64,000 nt of DNA from Arenibacter arenosicollis. GTDB taxonomy: Bacteria > Bacteroidota > Bacteroidia > Flavobacteriales > Flavobacteriaceae. How positions within the stretch are numbered: the stretch's first letter is position 1; each line of letters opens with the position of its first letter. The notes under the pieces were generated by a model. The model saw only the letters and a program-made list of their open reading frames with translations, did no database searches and was not told the origin of the DNA. A program made the translations under genes and the position numbers. Shown here piece after piece: positions 7,439 to 16,898 of this stretch. The stretch is taken from contig NZ_JACLHY010000001.1 in assembly GCF_014397245.1 (NCBI RefSeq), positions 372,001-436,000 of the forward strand, in the 5' to 3' direction.

Positions 7439-9016
7439 TTAAACTTTGTCCACAACAACTTTATAGGTTGGGTCCTCGATTACATTTACATCTATTATTT
7501 CGTCAGCATTTTCCAACAACCTTATACAGTCACGACTTAAATGTTTTAGATGCACTTTTTTACCCACTTTGGCATAACGTTCGGTTAGTTTATTTAGAGC
7601 CTCAATTCCCGACATATCCGCCACCCTGCTTTCCTTAAAATCGATAATTACTTCTTTGGGATCGTTCTGTATATCAAACTTTTCAGCGAAAGCGGTAGTA
7701 GACCCAAAAAACAATGGTCCGTATATTTCGTAATGTTTTACCCCGTTTTCATCTATGGTCTTTCTGGCCCTAATACGCTTGGCATTTTCCCAAGAATAAG
7801 CTAAGGCAGAAATAATTACCCCAAACAAAACGGCAACGGCCAAATTATGGGTAACGGCCGTTATTAAAGTAACTAAAACCATTACAACCACATCAGAAGA
7901 TGGCATTTTTCTAAACGTCTTAAAACTGGCCCATTCAAATGTCCCGATTGCCACCATGAACATAAGTCCAACCAAAGCTGCCATCGGCAATTGTTCAATT
8001 AAATTAGATCCGAACATTATAAAGACCAACAACATTACTGCCGCTGTAATCCCAGATAAGCGGGCTCTGGCGCCAGCAGAAGTGTTTATCAAACTTTGTC
8101 CGATCATAGCACAACCACCCATACCGGATAGAAATCCTGAGAAAATATTTGCTGTTCCTTGAGCTATACACTCTTTGTTGCCACTTCCGCGAGTATCGGT
8201 AATTTCATCTATTATGTTTAATGTCAATAGACTTTCAATTAAACCAACTCCTGCTACAATGGCCGCAAAAGGAAAGATTATTTTAAATGTTTCCAGAGTT
8301 AAAGGAATATTCGGAATGGATATAGGTGGAAATCCTCCACTAATACTCTGCCCTTCAGCCATGGTATCCGCCACTGTAAGTGTATCAATACCAAAACCAA
8401 GAACTATAGCCGATACCACAACAATGGCCAATAATGATGAAGGTACGGCCTTGGTTAATTTCGGCAAGCCCCAAATGATCAACATGGTTAAAAGCGTTAA
8501 CCCCAGCATAGTCCATAATGCCGGTCCGGATAACAGATCCGTAGTGCCCTTCACATAGAAATTAGGGAACTGGGCCATAAAAATAATAATGGCCAGTCCA
8601 TTTACAAATCCAAACATTACAGGATGTGGTACCAAGCGTATGAATTTACCCAATCTTAAAACTCCTGCCATTATTTGTAGAAGCCCGGCAATGATCACGG
8701 TGGCAAATACATAATTCAAAATAGTTTCCGGAGTAATCCCTGGAAACGTATTCTTTAATTCTAAGATCAACCCAATAAATATAACTGCCACGGCCCCTGT
8801 GGCACCGGAAATCATTCCTGGTCTACCTCCTAAAATAGAAGTTACCAAGGCCAATACGAAGGCTGCATATAATCCTGTTAGTGGCGAAAATCCAGGAATC
8901 AAGGCAAAAGCTATTGCTTCGGGAACCAAGGCTAGGGCTACGGTTAAACCCGATAATATCTCTGTCTTATAATCTACTTTCTGTTTAAAATCGAATAGAT
9001 TTAAATACTTCTTCAC
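7439..9016 (-). CDS. SulP-family anion transporter with C-terminal STAS domain
   Basis: A 525-residue inner-membrane transporter of the SLC26/SulP family, which moves sulfate, bicarbonate or other anions, often with Na+ or H+. The N-terminal part shows the family start (GLTVALALVPEAIAFALIPG) and many hydrophobic spans up to about residue 410. The tail, about 435-525, is a STAS domain with the anti-sigma-antagonist-like core VADMSGIEAL. The start codon is GTG: an in-frame TAA lies four codons upstream and no ATG precedes the conserved sequence. A TAnnTTTG box at 9035-9042 would give a leader of about a dozen bases. It is a different subfamily from the SulP genes near 47-51 kb. The transported anion cannot be decided from sequence. 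Confidence 0.9.
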   Translation of the reverse strand: MKKYLNLFDFKQKVDYKTEILSGLTVALALVPEAIAFALIPGFSPLTGLYAAFVLALVTSILGGRPGMISGATGAVAVIFIGLILELKNTFPGITPETILNYVFATVIIAGLLQIMAGVLRLGKFIRLVPHPVMFGFVNGLAIIIFMAQFPNFYVKGTTDLLSGPALWTMLGLTLLTMLIIWGLPKLTKAVPSSLLAIVVVSAIVLGFGIDTLTVADTMAEGQSISGGFPPISIPNIPLTLETFKIIFPFAAIVAGVGLIESLLTLNIIDEITDTRGSGNKECIAQGTANIFSGFLSGMGGCAMIGQSLINTSAGARARLSGITAAVMLLVFIMFGSNLIEQLPMAALVGLMFMVAIGTFEWASFKTFRKMPSSDVVVMVLVTLITAVTHNLAVAVLFGVIISALAYSWENAKRIRARKTIDENGVKHYEIYGPLFFGSTTAFAEKFDIQNDPKEVIIDFKESRVADMSGIEALNKLTERYAKVGKKVHLKHLSRDCIRLLENADEIIDVNVIEDPTYKVVVDKV

Positions 9017-9034
9017 ATCTTTGTTTTAAGGGCG

Positions 9035-9042
9035 CAAAAGTA
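9035..9042 (-). promoter_or_regulatory. Candidate -7 promoter box of the SulP gene
   Basis: The reverse strand reads TACTTTTG, an exact TAnnTTTG match, 19 bp before the GTG start. The short resulting leader supports use of that GTG. Confidence 0.45.
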
Positions 9043-9098
9043 ATGGATTTTCTTGTTTTAAAGGCTACGATATGCCTAAATGTGACATTTACAACAAA

Positions 9099-10070
9099 TT
9101 ACCAAGCTTGAAGTCCTAATAATTTCATGCCCAAATTACTTAAATCGGCCTTTTTATATTTGGTCTGTTCCCAATTTCTAGGGTCACCGGGAAAAGCATA
9201 TCCTTCCGGTGCCAATCTATTTTTCCAAGAATTGATGCGCCAGGTTCTAAGGGACACATTGCCCTCTTCAGCCGGCATCATAGAGATATATTGGGCAATG
9301 CGGACCTTGTCTTTTGAATTATTGGGTCTTATGCCGTGGGGTTGCAAGCTATTAAAAATTAAAAGATCGCCGGTCTCCATCTTCACCTTTACAATCTTAT
9401 CCTGCAGGTCGGTAACATCTGGCTTAAAACGGTCCCTATCCTCCGGCTGGTCAAGTTTCCAAGAATCATAATTGCGGTATAACCAGGGAATACATTGAAA
9501 TCCTCCCATATTTTCATCGGTCTGGTCCGCTAGGGCCAATACTCCCTGTACATTCTGAGGTCTGGTTTCCGGGTCGTAGTCCCAATGTATAAACCCTTTT
9601 TGCTCAAATCCTGGCCGAATTGGAAAGTTTAGATTAGCCCTATCAATGGTTACCCAAAGTTTTTCCGTTCCCCAAATATCCACAAAAGCATCGTAAATTT
9701 TTTCTTGTTGCCTATTGTTCCATAGAGACTGATGGTTATAAACCTCTACCATCCCCGTACCCGTTAATTCCTTCATTTGCATTTCTGCTCTGGGTGGCGT
9801 ATACCAACTGTTGGGATTCTTAGGGTCTTTCTCTTCAAATTCCCATATAAATTCCGCGGTTTCCTTTGCTTGGTCCTTTGTGATAGCATTTTTGATAACA
9901 ATATACCCATTGTGCAACCAAAATTTCCAATCCTCCTCACTCAAGATCCGTAAAGGTTTTCCATTACTTCTGTCGTTCAAAACAATTTTACTGGTAGTAG
10001 ATGTGGAAGGATTCCCCGGAATCTCCGCATGTGGGTTCTTGTTGTTTGCCTTGGTATACTTGGACCGCAT
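9099..10070 (-). CDS. Phytanoyl-CoA dioxygenase (PhyH) family protein
   Basis: A 323-residue Fe(II)/2-oxoglutarate oxygenase-type protein, probably cytosolic. The iron-binding triad is visible as H162-W-D164 (GFIHWDYD) and the distal His245 (LQPHGIRPN). Arg248 of the same motif is placed to bind 2-oxoglutarate. The N-terminal helix LSEEDWKFWLHNGYIVIKNAI is typical of PhyH proteins, in which a polypeptide 'goes up' to present substrate. About 40 polar residues precede the domain. The family hydroxylates very diverse small molecules, so the substrate cannot be predicted. It is flanked by the SulP gene 82 bp downstream and by a terminator 133 bp upstream, so it is probably a single-gene transcription unit. 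Confidence 0.82.
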   Translation of the reverse strand: MRSKYTKANNKNPHAEIPGNPSTSTTSKIVLNDRSNGKPLRILSEEDWKFWLHNGYIVIKNAITKDQAKETAEFIWEFEEKDPKNPNSWYTPPRAEMQMKELTGTGMVEVYNHQSLWNNRQQEKIYDAFVDIWGTEKLWVTIDRANLNFPIRPGFEQKGFIHWDYDPETRPQNVQGVLALADQTDENMGGFQCIPWLYRNYDSWKLDQPEDRDRFKPDVTDLQDKIVKVKMETGDLLIFNSLQPHGIRPNNSKDKVRIAQYISMMPAEEGNVSLRTWRINSWKNRLAPEGYAFPGDPRNWEQTKYKKADLSNLGMKLLGLQAW

Positions 10071-10202
10071 CTCCTTGATTTTTTATCGTCACGAACAATA
10101 CCATAATTTAAGGAATTTAATTGAAAATATCCCTTTTGTTGGACTGCCAATTGTTGGTGGAAAAACTCTTCCACAATGCTGTAGAATTATGGCAAATAAA
10201 AA

Positions 10203-10231
10203 ACCGCCCTGGGTAATTACTCCAAGGCGGT
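10203..10231 (-). terminator. Intrinsic terminator downstream of the duplicated lipoprotein gene
   Basis: ACCGCC (10203-10208) pairs with GGCGGT (10226-10231) and the inner TGG with CCA. Read on the reverse strand the stem is followed by a T-rich run (GGTTTTTTATTT), which is a classical terminator for the lipoprotein gene that ends at 10295. A smaller hairpin, CCGTAA (10273-10278) with TTACGG (10283-10288), lies between them. Confidence 0.75.
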
Positions 10232-10294
10232 CTTTAACTAAATAACCAACCAAAAACTTCTTTATATCGGTACCGTAAAACCTTACGGCAATAA

Positions 10295-11221
10295 TTATAT
10301 CTTTCTTTTTCTGGCCACTTTCATAGTCCCCAACTCGGTTTTCGTCCTTTTCTTATCCACTTGGGATTTTCCAGATTTCAAATAGGTAATAAATCCCTTC
10401 CCTCTAAACTTATAAACCGTTCCACTAGAGGAATGATAGAGCTCAATTGTACTATCATTAATAACGTACAACTCAAAGTAATCATTGTCCATGAATTCAT
10501 AATCCAGTGTTAAAGTTTTGAGCGTTTCATCGTTATAAACATCAAATAAGGAATACTCACCTCGATAATCCCATAAAATGTCGTTGAAATGCATCCCGCT
10601 GGGGTCTACGGAGGAATTGAAGATAGATTTGTTTGCGTCATTATAGAACTGTAGGTAATTTTCCGAATCAAAATCATTTACTGCCCCCTCTTCACTAGTG
10701 GCTATCTTTTCCCAGACCTCATATTCTTGAAGCAGGTAATGTAAATTGTCATAAAATATCATGTCGTAATCAAAGTTATTCCTTTGGAAACCCTCCAAAA
10801 AATAAGAGGTTCGGCTATTGGCATCATATAATTCAATAGTATTATTATCAACTACAAATATCTCCAATTTCCAATAACCATCAACATCATGGTTTATTTG
10901 CAAACTTTCATTGAGTGTATTGAAATCGCCAACATCCATTCCAAACCCGTTCCCTGTTTTACCAATTCCCACTAAATTGTTATTGGCATAGATAGTTTTA
11001 CCAATAAAAGAGACGGTAAACGCACGCTGTAAAAATGGAACTTCCCCATTGCCCGTGGTCTCATTAATATCTACGTACCAAAGATCATAGGATTGCAATA
11101 CCGCATTGTTATTTATAATAGGGTCCTCTATATATTCCTCCTCGATAATAACTTCGGTATAACAACTGCTTGTTAAAATACCAAGGGTCAAAGTTGTGAG
11201 CAATAGCTTTATGGTTCTCAT
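10295..11221 (-). CDS. Lipoprotein of unknown function with two repeated domains
   Basis: A 308-residue predicted outer-membrane or periplasmic lipoprotein: residues 1-20 form a lipoprotein signal with lipobox LTSSC (Cys20), followed by an acidic stretch (EVIIEEEYIEDP). I do not recognise the family. Two related units of roughly 110 residues are visible. The first starts LQSYDLWYVD and ends NNTIELYDANSRTSYFLEGF; the second starts LQEYEVWEKI and ends DSTIELYHSSSGTVYKFRGK. The C-terminus is strongly basic (KRTKTELGTMKVARKRKI). A 10-bp inverted repeat sits six bases upstream of the ATG. The gene stands alone between a terminator and a 466-bp spacer. Both strand-rich repeats suggest a beta-sheet fold, but no function is claimed. 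Confidence 0.75.
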   Translation of the reverse strand: MRTIKLLLTTLTLGILTSSCYTEVIIEEEYIEDPIINNNAVLQSYDLWYVDINETTGNGEVPFLQRAFTVSFIGKTIYANNNLVGIGKTGNGFGMDVGDFNTLNESLQINHDVDGYWKLEIFVVDNNTIELYDANSRTSYFLEGFQRNNFDYDMIFYDNLHYLLQEYEVWEKIATSEEGAVNDFDSENYLQFYNDANKSIFNSSVDPSGMHFNDILWDYRGEYSLFDVYNDETLKTLTLDYEFMDNDYFELYVINDSTIELYHSSSGTVYKFRGKGFITYLKSGKSQVDKKRTKTELGTMKVARKRKI

Positions 11222-11687
11222 TTTTTAAAGATTGATGTTCTACCTCCATTAAAATCAATCTTTATGCCAACAATATTATATATTGATTATCAGCGCATTG
11301 CATTTCACAAATAAAACAATACTCATGGAGTACAAAATCTGTCCAACTAACAAGGTTCAAAGATTAATACAAAGGGTGTTGAATTCTTGTTTTGAATCTC
11401 CAAAAAACAGTCCTACATTGCCATGGATTTTAATAAACAATGCGCACTTCCAAATTGGCACTGGTTAATTTATAGACCATTGATCCTTTTTTAATAATCC
11501 GAAGCCCAAATAAAAGGGCAATTGGTAGACAAGAAGAAAAATTTAAAGAATGAAATGAGCACAATCAAAGTTAATTTTTTGCTTACCAACCGAAATAATT
11601 GGATTTTTTATGCGATAACGCAGTGGTTGTTCTATGCAGAAAGTTTTTCTTAAGTTCATTTATAAGTTTATGCAAAATTTTAAATAG
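11222..11687. other. 466-bp divergent intergenic region before gpsA
   Basis: It holds a perfect 10-bp inverted repeat, AAAGATTGAT (11227-11236) with ATCAATCTTT (11254-11263), in the 5' leader of the lipoprotein gene. Near 11661 there is a near-consensus -7 box (TAAGTTTA) for gpsA. A 61-codon open frame at 11283-11468 has no coding character. Nothing else was recognised. Confidence 0.5.
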
Positions 11688-12689
11688 ATGAAAAACAATA
11701 TGAAATTTGCAATGTTGGGCGGGGGTAGCTGGGCAACTGCCATTGTAAAGATGTTGACTGAAAATGCCGATGTAGTAAATTGGTATATGCGCAATACAGA
11801 TGCCATTGAACACATTAGAACACAAAGACATAATCCCAATTACCTAAGTTCGGTAGAGTTTCATACGGAACAACTAAACCTCACGGACAATATTAACGAG
11901 GCCGTTGCCGATGCCGATGTACTTATATTTGCCATCCCCTCTGCTTTTTTGGAAAACGAATTGAAGCAACTTACGGTTGACATTAAGGACAAAATCATTT
12001 TTTCGGCCATTAAAGGCATTGTGCCGGAATCCAGTTTAATTGTTGGAGAACATTTTCATGTCAATTATAATATTCCCTTCGAAAACATTGGGGTCATTAC
12101 AGGCCCTTGCCATGCCGAGGAAGTTGCTTTAGAGCGATTGTCCTATTTAACCATAGCCTGCGCAGATACCGAAAAAGCAGAATTGGTGGCCAAACACTTG
12201 AGCAGTGACTATATAAAAACCAAAATATCGGACGATATTATTGGAACTGAATACGCGGCCATGCTCAAGAATATTTATGCCATTGCTGCCGGTATCGCCC
12301 ACGGATTGGGTTACGGTGATAATTTTCAAAGTGTGCTTATGAGTAACTCCATAAGGGAAATGAAACGATTTATTAAACGGGTACATAAAATGAAGCGCAA
12401 TATAAACGACTCGGCCTATTTAGGAGATCTTTTGGTAACCGGCTACTCCGTTTTTAGCCGTAACCGTATGTTTGGCAATATGATTGGCAAAGGTTACACC
12501 GTAAAAAGTGCAATGATGGAAATGAAAATGGTGGCCGAAGGATATTATGCTACCAACAGTGCACACCTAATAGTTTCAAAACACAAGAAAAAATCGAAAA
12601 CTCCTATTTTAAACGCTGTTTACGAGGTCCTTTATGAAAATAAAAGTCCAAAAAAAGTATTTAAGGAACTGACCGAAAAGCTCGATTAA
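11688..12689 (+). CDS. gpsA: NAD(P)-dependent glycerol-3-phosphate dehydrogenase
   Basis: A 333-residue cytosolic enzyme that reduces dihydroxyacetone phosphate to sn-glycerol-3-phosphate, the backbone precursor of phospholipids. The N-terminal Rossmann loop is MLGGGSWATAIV (9-20). The SAIKG strand follows mid-protein, and the substrate-binding helix is GTEYAAMLKNIYAIAAGIAHG with the conserved Lys194. Its length matches GpsA (330-340 residues). There are two possible start ATGs four codons apart (MKNNMKF); the first is listed. It is convergent with glpD 53 bp away, so the anabolic and catabolic glycerol-3-phosphate enzymes share one locus. Confidence 0.96.
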   Translation: MKNNMKFAMLGGGSWATAIVKMLTENADVVNWYMRNTDAIEHIRTQRHNPNYLSSVEFHTEQLNLTDNINEAVADADVLIFAIPSAFLENELKQLTVDIKDKIIFSAIKGIVPESSLIVGEHFHVNYNIPFENIGVITGPCHAEEVALERLSYLTIACADTEKAELVAKHLSSDYIKTKISDDIIGTEYAAMLKNIYAIAAGIAHGLGYGDNFQSVLMSNSIREMKRFIKRVHKMKRNINDSAYLGDLLVTGYSVFSRNRMFGNMIGKGYTVKSAMMEMKMVAEGYYATNSAHLIVSKHKKKSKTPILNAVYEVLYENKSPKKVFKELTEKLD

Positions 12690-12742
12690 TATTTAAATGT
12701 TACTTCTATAGGCTACAAAGAATATTCCTGTAATAGCAATCC

Positions 12743-14410
12743 CTAAATTCTGTCCAGTGAAAAATTGGAGTGCTCCTCCAATGCTCCCTCCAAGGTTTCC
12801 CTATAAGAGTTAATTACCTCATCATCCAGTTTAAAAATGATTTTGAATTCGGCCAATATGGGTTCCATCAATTTTCTAATACTATCAATATCAAAGTATA
12901 ACCGCCCTGTCCTTCGAATAAAGAAATCCATGGGAGTTTGCACCATTTCATTTTCAATGCCAAACTTCAATTCAGCTTTGGCCATACCCAACTCATGATT
13001 ATCATCCTTTTGTGTGGCATAGTATTGCAATATAGTTTCGGTTTGTTTCCCATAATTGGTTACCAAATACCAAGCGTCATATTGTGAAAATCCCTCAGGG
13101 GTTAATCTTTCATGAATTTCTGCAATATATTTCTTAACGTATTTATACTTTTTAAATTCGTTGCCACATAATGGAATATGCTCGGTATCTGAAGGTTTTA
13201 CTACAATCTCATAATCTTCCTCCATTTTTTTTCCGACCCTGTTCACCACTCTCTCTGCCATTTTCCGATAGCCCGTAAGCTTGCCCCCAGCAATACTGAT
13301 AAGCCCAGAATCTGAAGTAAAAATCTCATCCTTTCGGGATAATTCAGAGGCGGATTTGCCTTCTTCGTGTATTAGCGGACGTAATCCTGCCCATGAAGAT
13401 ATGATATCTTCCATTTCCAAATTGATCTTCGGAAACATATTATTTACGGCAGATATTAAATAAATGGCATCGGCCACATCCGTTTTTACATCGTCCTTAT
13501 TCTCATTGAAATTTGTGTCTGTAGTTCCTATATAGGTAATCTTACCCCTTGGGATCGCAAACATCATTCGTCCATCCGGAATATCAAAATACACCGATTG
13601 CTTTATAGGTAATTTTTCATAAGGAAAAACCAAATGCACCCCTTTTGTAAGATGTAGACGCTTTCCCTTTTTGGAATTATTAATTCCCCTAAGGTCGTCC
13701 ACCCATGGTCCTGCGGCACTAATTACATATTTCGATTTTATTGAAAATTCAGTATCCATTACCGTATCTTTCACCTTAACCCCTGCAACTATGCCCTCTT
13801 CATATATAAAATCCTTTACCTCCGCATAGTTTAGTGCCATGGCGCCATGGTGCAAACTCGTCTTAATGGTCTCCATGGTAAGTCGGGCATCATCTGTCCT
13901 ATATTCCGCATAATAACCTGCTCCTTTCAATATCTTTTTAGGCAACAAGGGCTCCAATTTAAGGGCCTCTTTTTTCTCCAACATTTTACGTTTGTCATCG
14001 CCCGTCACCTGGGCCAAAATATCATAGACCTTTAAACCAATAGAAGTAAGCCATTTGCCATAAGACCCATTTTCTATCAATGGCAACAACATTTTCTCCG
14101 GCAACACCAGATGGGGCGCCAATTTATGTACAATAGCCCTTTCAGACCCAACTTCCTTAACCAGCCAGAAATCAAATTGTTTTAGGTATCGTAAGCCTCC
14201 GTGTATCAGTTTTGTTGACTTGCTACTGGTTCCAGATGCAAAATCATTTTTTTCAACCAAGGCTACCTTCAAACCTCTGGATGCGGCATCCAAGGCAATC
14301 CCTCCACCCGTAATTCCTCCGCCGATCACAACCAGATCAAATGCCTCTTCCGTTAGTTTGGCAACGGTTTTTTTTCTGTCCAAATTAGAAAATCGAATAT
14401 TTTTTGTCAT
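12743..14410 (-). CDS. glpD: FAD-dependent aerobic glycerol-3-phosphate dehydrogenase
   Basis: A 555-residue membrane-associated flavoenzyme that oxidises glycerol-3-phosphate to dihydroxyacetone phosphate and passes electrons to quinone. The FAD-binding beta-alpha-beta unit is LVVIGGGITGGGIALDAASR (26-45), followed by the GlpD signature segments NDFASGTSSKSTKLIHGGLR and, later, AGPWVDDLR and SAWAGLRPL-like IISSWAGLRPLIHEEGK. The C-terminal DAO_C domain is complete. No glpK or glpF is adjacent, so glycerol uptake genes must lie elsewhere. The pbpC stop codon is 97 bp upstream of its ATG in the same orientation... that is, pbpC lies downstream-to-upstream order pbpC then glpD; co-transcription is possible but no promoter box was identified. 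Confidence 0.96.
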   Translation of the reverse strand: MTKNIRFSNLDRKKTVAKLTEEAFDLVVIGGGITGGGIALDAASRGLKVALVEKNDFASGTSSKSTKLIHGGLRYLKQFDFWLVKEVGSERAIVHKLAPHLVLPEKMLLPLIENGSYGKWLTSIGLKVYDILAQVTGDDKRKMLEKKEALKLEPLLPKKILKGAGYYAEYRTDDARLTMETIKTSLHHGAMALNYAEVKDFIYEEGIVAGVKVKDTVMDTEFSIKSKYVISAAGPWVDDLRGINNSKKGKRLHLTKGVHLVFPYEKLPIKQSVYFDIPDGRMMFAIPRGKITYIGTTDTNFNENKDDVKTDVADAIYLISAVNNMFPKINLEMEDIISSWAGLRPLIHEEGKSASELSRKDEIFTSDSGLISIAGGKLTGYRKMAERVVNRVGKKMEEDYEIVVKPSDTEHIPLCGNEFKKYKYVKKYIAEIHERLTPEGFSQYDAWYLVTNYGKQTETILQYYATQKDDNHELGMAKAELKFGIENEMVQTPMDFFIRRTGRLYFDIDSIRKLMEPILAEFKIIFKLDDEVINSYRETLEGALEEHSNFSLDRI

Positions 14411-14507
14411 CTTAATACTATATCGGTTAGTTATGAGGTGTATTTATCTTACTTCAACTAATGTCCTTAAAGGTAAATGATTATACTCCGAAATCAAAGG
14501 ACAATTG

Positions 14508-16898
14508 TTACTCCAGCGTTATCGTTACAACAACTTCATTACCCAAAGCATCTACCACAGTGATCCTATGATTCCCTGGTTGGGGAATCAATCCTTTTTC
14601 ATGAAAGTTTATAGTTTCCCCAATAAATTTTTCATCCAAATACCAATAAACCGGAGTTTCCGGTTTCGAATGGGCCAACTTCACTATTAATTCGTTCTTT
14701 TTCCCTTCAAAATTTTTGGGCAGCGTTATTCTACTTCCGTTCCTTGGATAAATAAATTCCATAACCGAAGTATTGGTTTCCTTGCAATTATCTAAAAAAG
14801 GAGGCAGGGCTTTATAGGTTGGATGACCCTTTTTATAGTAGAATTCCATTAATGGAGGCAGAACGAACCAGGACTCGCTCATTGTTTCGGACAAGTCCGC
14901 GCAGGAAGAATTAACCCTGAATTGTCTTTGCGGATTTAAATGTACCAATTGATGATAAGTACAGGCCTTTACATAATTTTGTTTCTTAGGGATAGAGACC
15001 ACAGTAATAGGGCATATTTGGGTAGCCAAATAACCGCTTTCCGAACATACTTTGATATCTACAAACTCATCCTCAGGTTTTTGAAACCAGGTAGATCGGG
15101 GCAATACATCAAAAACATCGAATAAAATTGGGGCTGCGCTGGTGAGTCCAGTGGCGTTTGGTCTTCCCTCCCCATCCGCATTGCCAGTCCATACCCCTAC
15201 CACATGGTCTTTGGTAACTCCAATGGCCCAAGCATCCTTGTTTCCAAAACTGGTGCCTGTCTTCCATGCTATCTGTTTGGAGGAATCAAAAAATTCCCAA
15301 GATTCGCTTCCCTCTGGTCGGTTAACTTTTTTCATGGTCTCCAAAGTGAGGAAGATACTTGCCGCATCAAAAATAGTTTTCACGGTGGATTTGGCACCAA
15401 AATCCACCACGGAATCCAATGTTAAAACAGGCTCCGAAAATTCCTTGTTAAAATACTCACTGGAGGTTTCATTAAAATGATTTACTGTTGATGCCAAGGA
15501 GGCATATGTCTTGCACAAATCCCATAGATTAGTTTCTGCCCCACCAAGAATTAAAGTAAGTCCGTAATGATCGGCAGGCCTGTTAAGCCCCCTTAAGTTA
15601 AATAGATCCAACTGATCCCTAAATTTTTCCAGACCATAAGATTGCAACAAACGTACTGCCGGAATATTGAGCGATTTTGCCAATGCCTTATCTGCCTCTA
15701 TGGCACCACTATAACTCTCGTTGAAATTCTCAGGGGTATAACCCGCTATTTGAGTAGGAACATCAGGTATCAGCATATTGGGCAACAATTCTCCCGCATC
15801 CATCATGGCCGTATATAATAATGGTTTTAAAACACTCCCGGTACTGCGGTTCGCCTGAACCATATCTACATCCTTTTCATGTTCCTTATCCGTTGGTGTG
15901 TTACCAACATAGGAAAGAACCTTCCGTGACTTTACGTCCATTACCAGAACGGCAGCATTATAAACCTGATTCTGTTTCAAGGAATTATAATGCCTATTAA
16001 CTATGGCGTTGATATTAATCTGAAGCTTTTCATCCAATGGGGTCAAAATTCTTTTCCCCTTGCTTTTTTTTGCCAAATACTGTACTAAATGAGGTGCAGT
16101 ATCGGGTAATGGAAATGGCTTTTTAGGCAATTCTTCAAGTAGCGCTAATTGGTAAGTGGTGCTATCTATATGATGGTTTTCCAATAGTTTTTGAAGAAGT
16201 TTATTTCTTTTATTCCGTAATTTGATTTGATTTTTTCCAGGATAAATCAAACTAGGAGCATTGGGCAGTACAGCCAAAGTAGCAGCTTCCGCCCAGGATA
16301 ACTGACTGGGATGCATGCCAAAATAACGCCAAGCCGCCACCTCCAGTCCTACCACATTTCCTCCAAAAGGAGCATGACTGGCATATAATTTTAAAATGTC
16401 TTTTTTGGAATAACGGAGTTCCAGTCTAGTGGCCAAAACCAATTCCTTGACTTTTTCCCAATAAGACCTTTTTTGATGGTTACGGGACAATCGTATCACT
16501 TGCTGGGTAAGCGTACTCCCACCTCTCACCGTTTTGCCTGCAAGAATATTTGCTATGAACGCCTTACTTATGGAAACAGGATTAAAACCAGGGTGAAGAT
16601 AAAAATGGGCGTCCTCAAAATTTAGAATACAAGTCTCAAATCTGTGGGGTATGCTATCCACAACAGGAAACCTCCATTGCCCATCCTCGGCAATAAGCGC
16701 TCCCAAAAGCTTCCCGGATCTACTCTCAACAACAGTGGCATGTGGGGCGTTGAATAGTTGTTTGGGCAAACAGAAATAATAGGCAGTCAACAGTAGTACA
16801 AGAATCAGTAACTTTTTAGGATGCTTTATTATTAGCCTCTCCAACTTTTGAAAAGTTGTTACTCGTTTAACTGGATTCCTATCCGTTCCCAAATTCAT
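14508..16898 (-). CDS. pbpC: Penicillin-binding protein 1C
   Basis: A 796-residue bifunctional peptidoglycan synthase anchored by one N-terminal span (about 29-47). The glycosyltransferase domain (GT51) shows the catalytic Glu95 in NFEDAHFYLHPG and RGGSTLTQQVIRL (125-137). The transpeptidase domain shows S355-V-L-K358, S409-L-N411 and K546-T-G548, so all three penicillin-binding motifs are intact. The C-terminal 100 residues form the BiPBP_C domain characteristic of PBP1C. PbpC is commonly encoded with a periplasmic alpha-2-macroglobulin; here that gene is present but about 2 kb away with three genes between. The start ATG precedes a short cytosolic segment rich in basic residues. Confidence 0.95.
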   Translation of the reverse strand: MNLGTDRNPVKRVTTFQKLERLIIKHPKKLLILVLLLTAYYFCLPKQLFNAPHATVVESRSGKLLGALIAEDGQWRFPVVDSIPHRFETCILNFEDAHFYLHPGFNPVSISKAFIANILAGKTVRGGSTLTQQVIRLSRNHQKRSYWEKVKELVLATRLELRYSKKDILKLYASHAPFGGNVVGLEVAAWRYFGMHPSQLSWAEAATLAVLPNAPSLIYPGKNQIKLRNKRNKLLQKLLENHHIDSTTYQLALLEELPKKPFPLPDTAPHLVQYLAKKSKGKRILTPLDEKLQININAIVNRHYNSLKQNQVYNAAVLVMDVKSRKVLSYVGNTPTDKEHEKDVDMVQANRSTGSVLKPLLYTAMMDAGELLPNMLIPDVPTQIAGYTPENFNESYSGAIEADKALAKSLNIPAVRLLQSYGLEKFRDQLDLFNLRGLNRPADHYGLTLILGGAETNLWDLCKTYASLASTVNHFNETSSEYFNKEFSEPVLTLDSVVDFGAKSTVKTIFDAASIFLTLETMKKVNRPEGSESWEFFDSSKQIAWKTGTSFGNKDAWAIGVTKDHVVGVWTGNADGEGRPNATGLTSAAPILFDVFDVLPRSTWFQKPEDEFVDIKVCSESGYLATQICPITVVSIPKKQNYVKACTYHQLVHLNPQRQFRVNSSCADLSETMSESWFVLPPLMEFYYKKGHPTYKALPPFLDNCKETNTSVMEFIYPRNGSRITLPKNFEGKKNELIVKLAHSKPETPVYWYLDEKFIGETINFHEKGLIPQPGNHRITVVDALGNEVVVTITLE

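Noticed and set aside
11283..11468. 61-codon open frame before gpsA
   Set aside because: Residue composition is random, there is no homologous feel or start signal, and the region has other regulatory-looking features.
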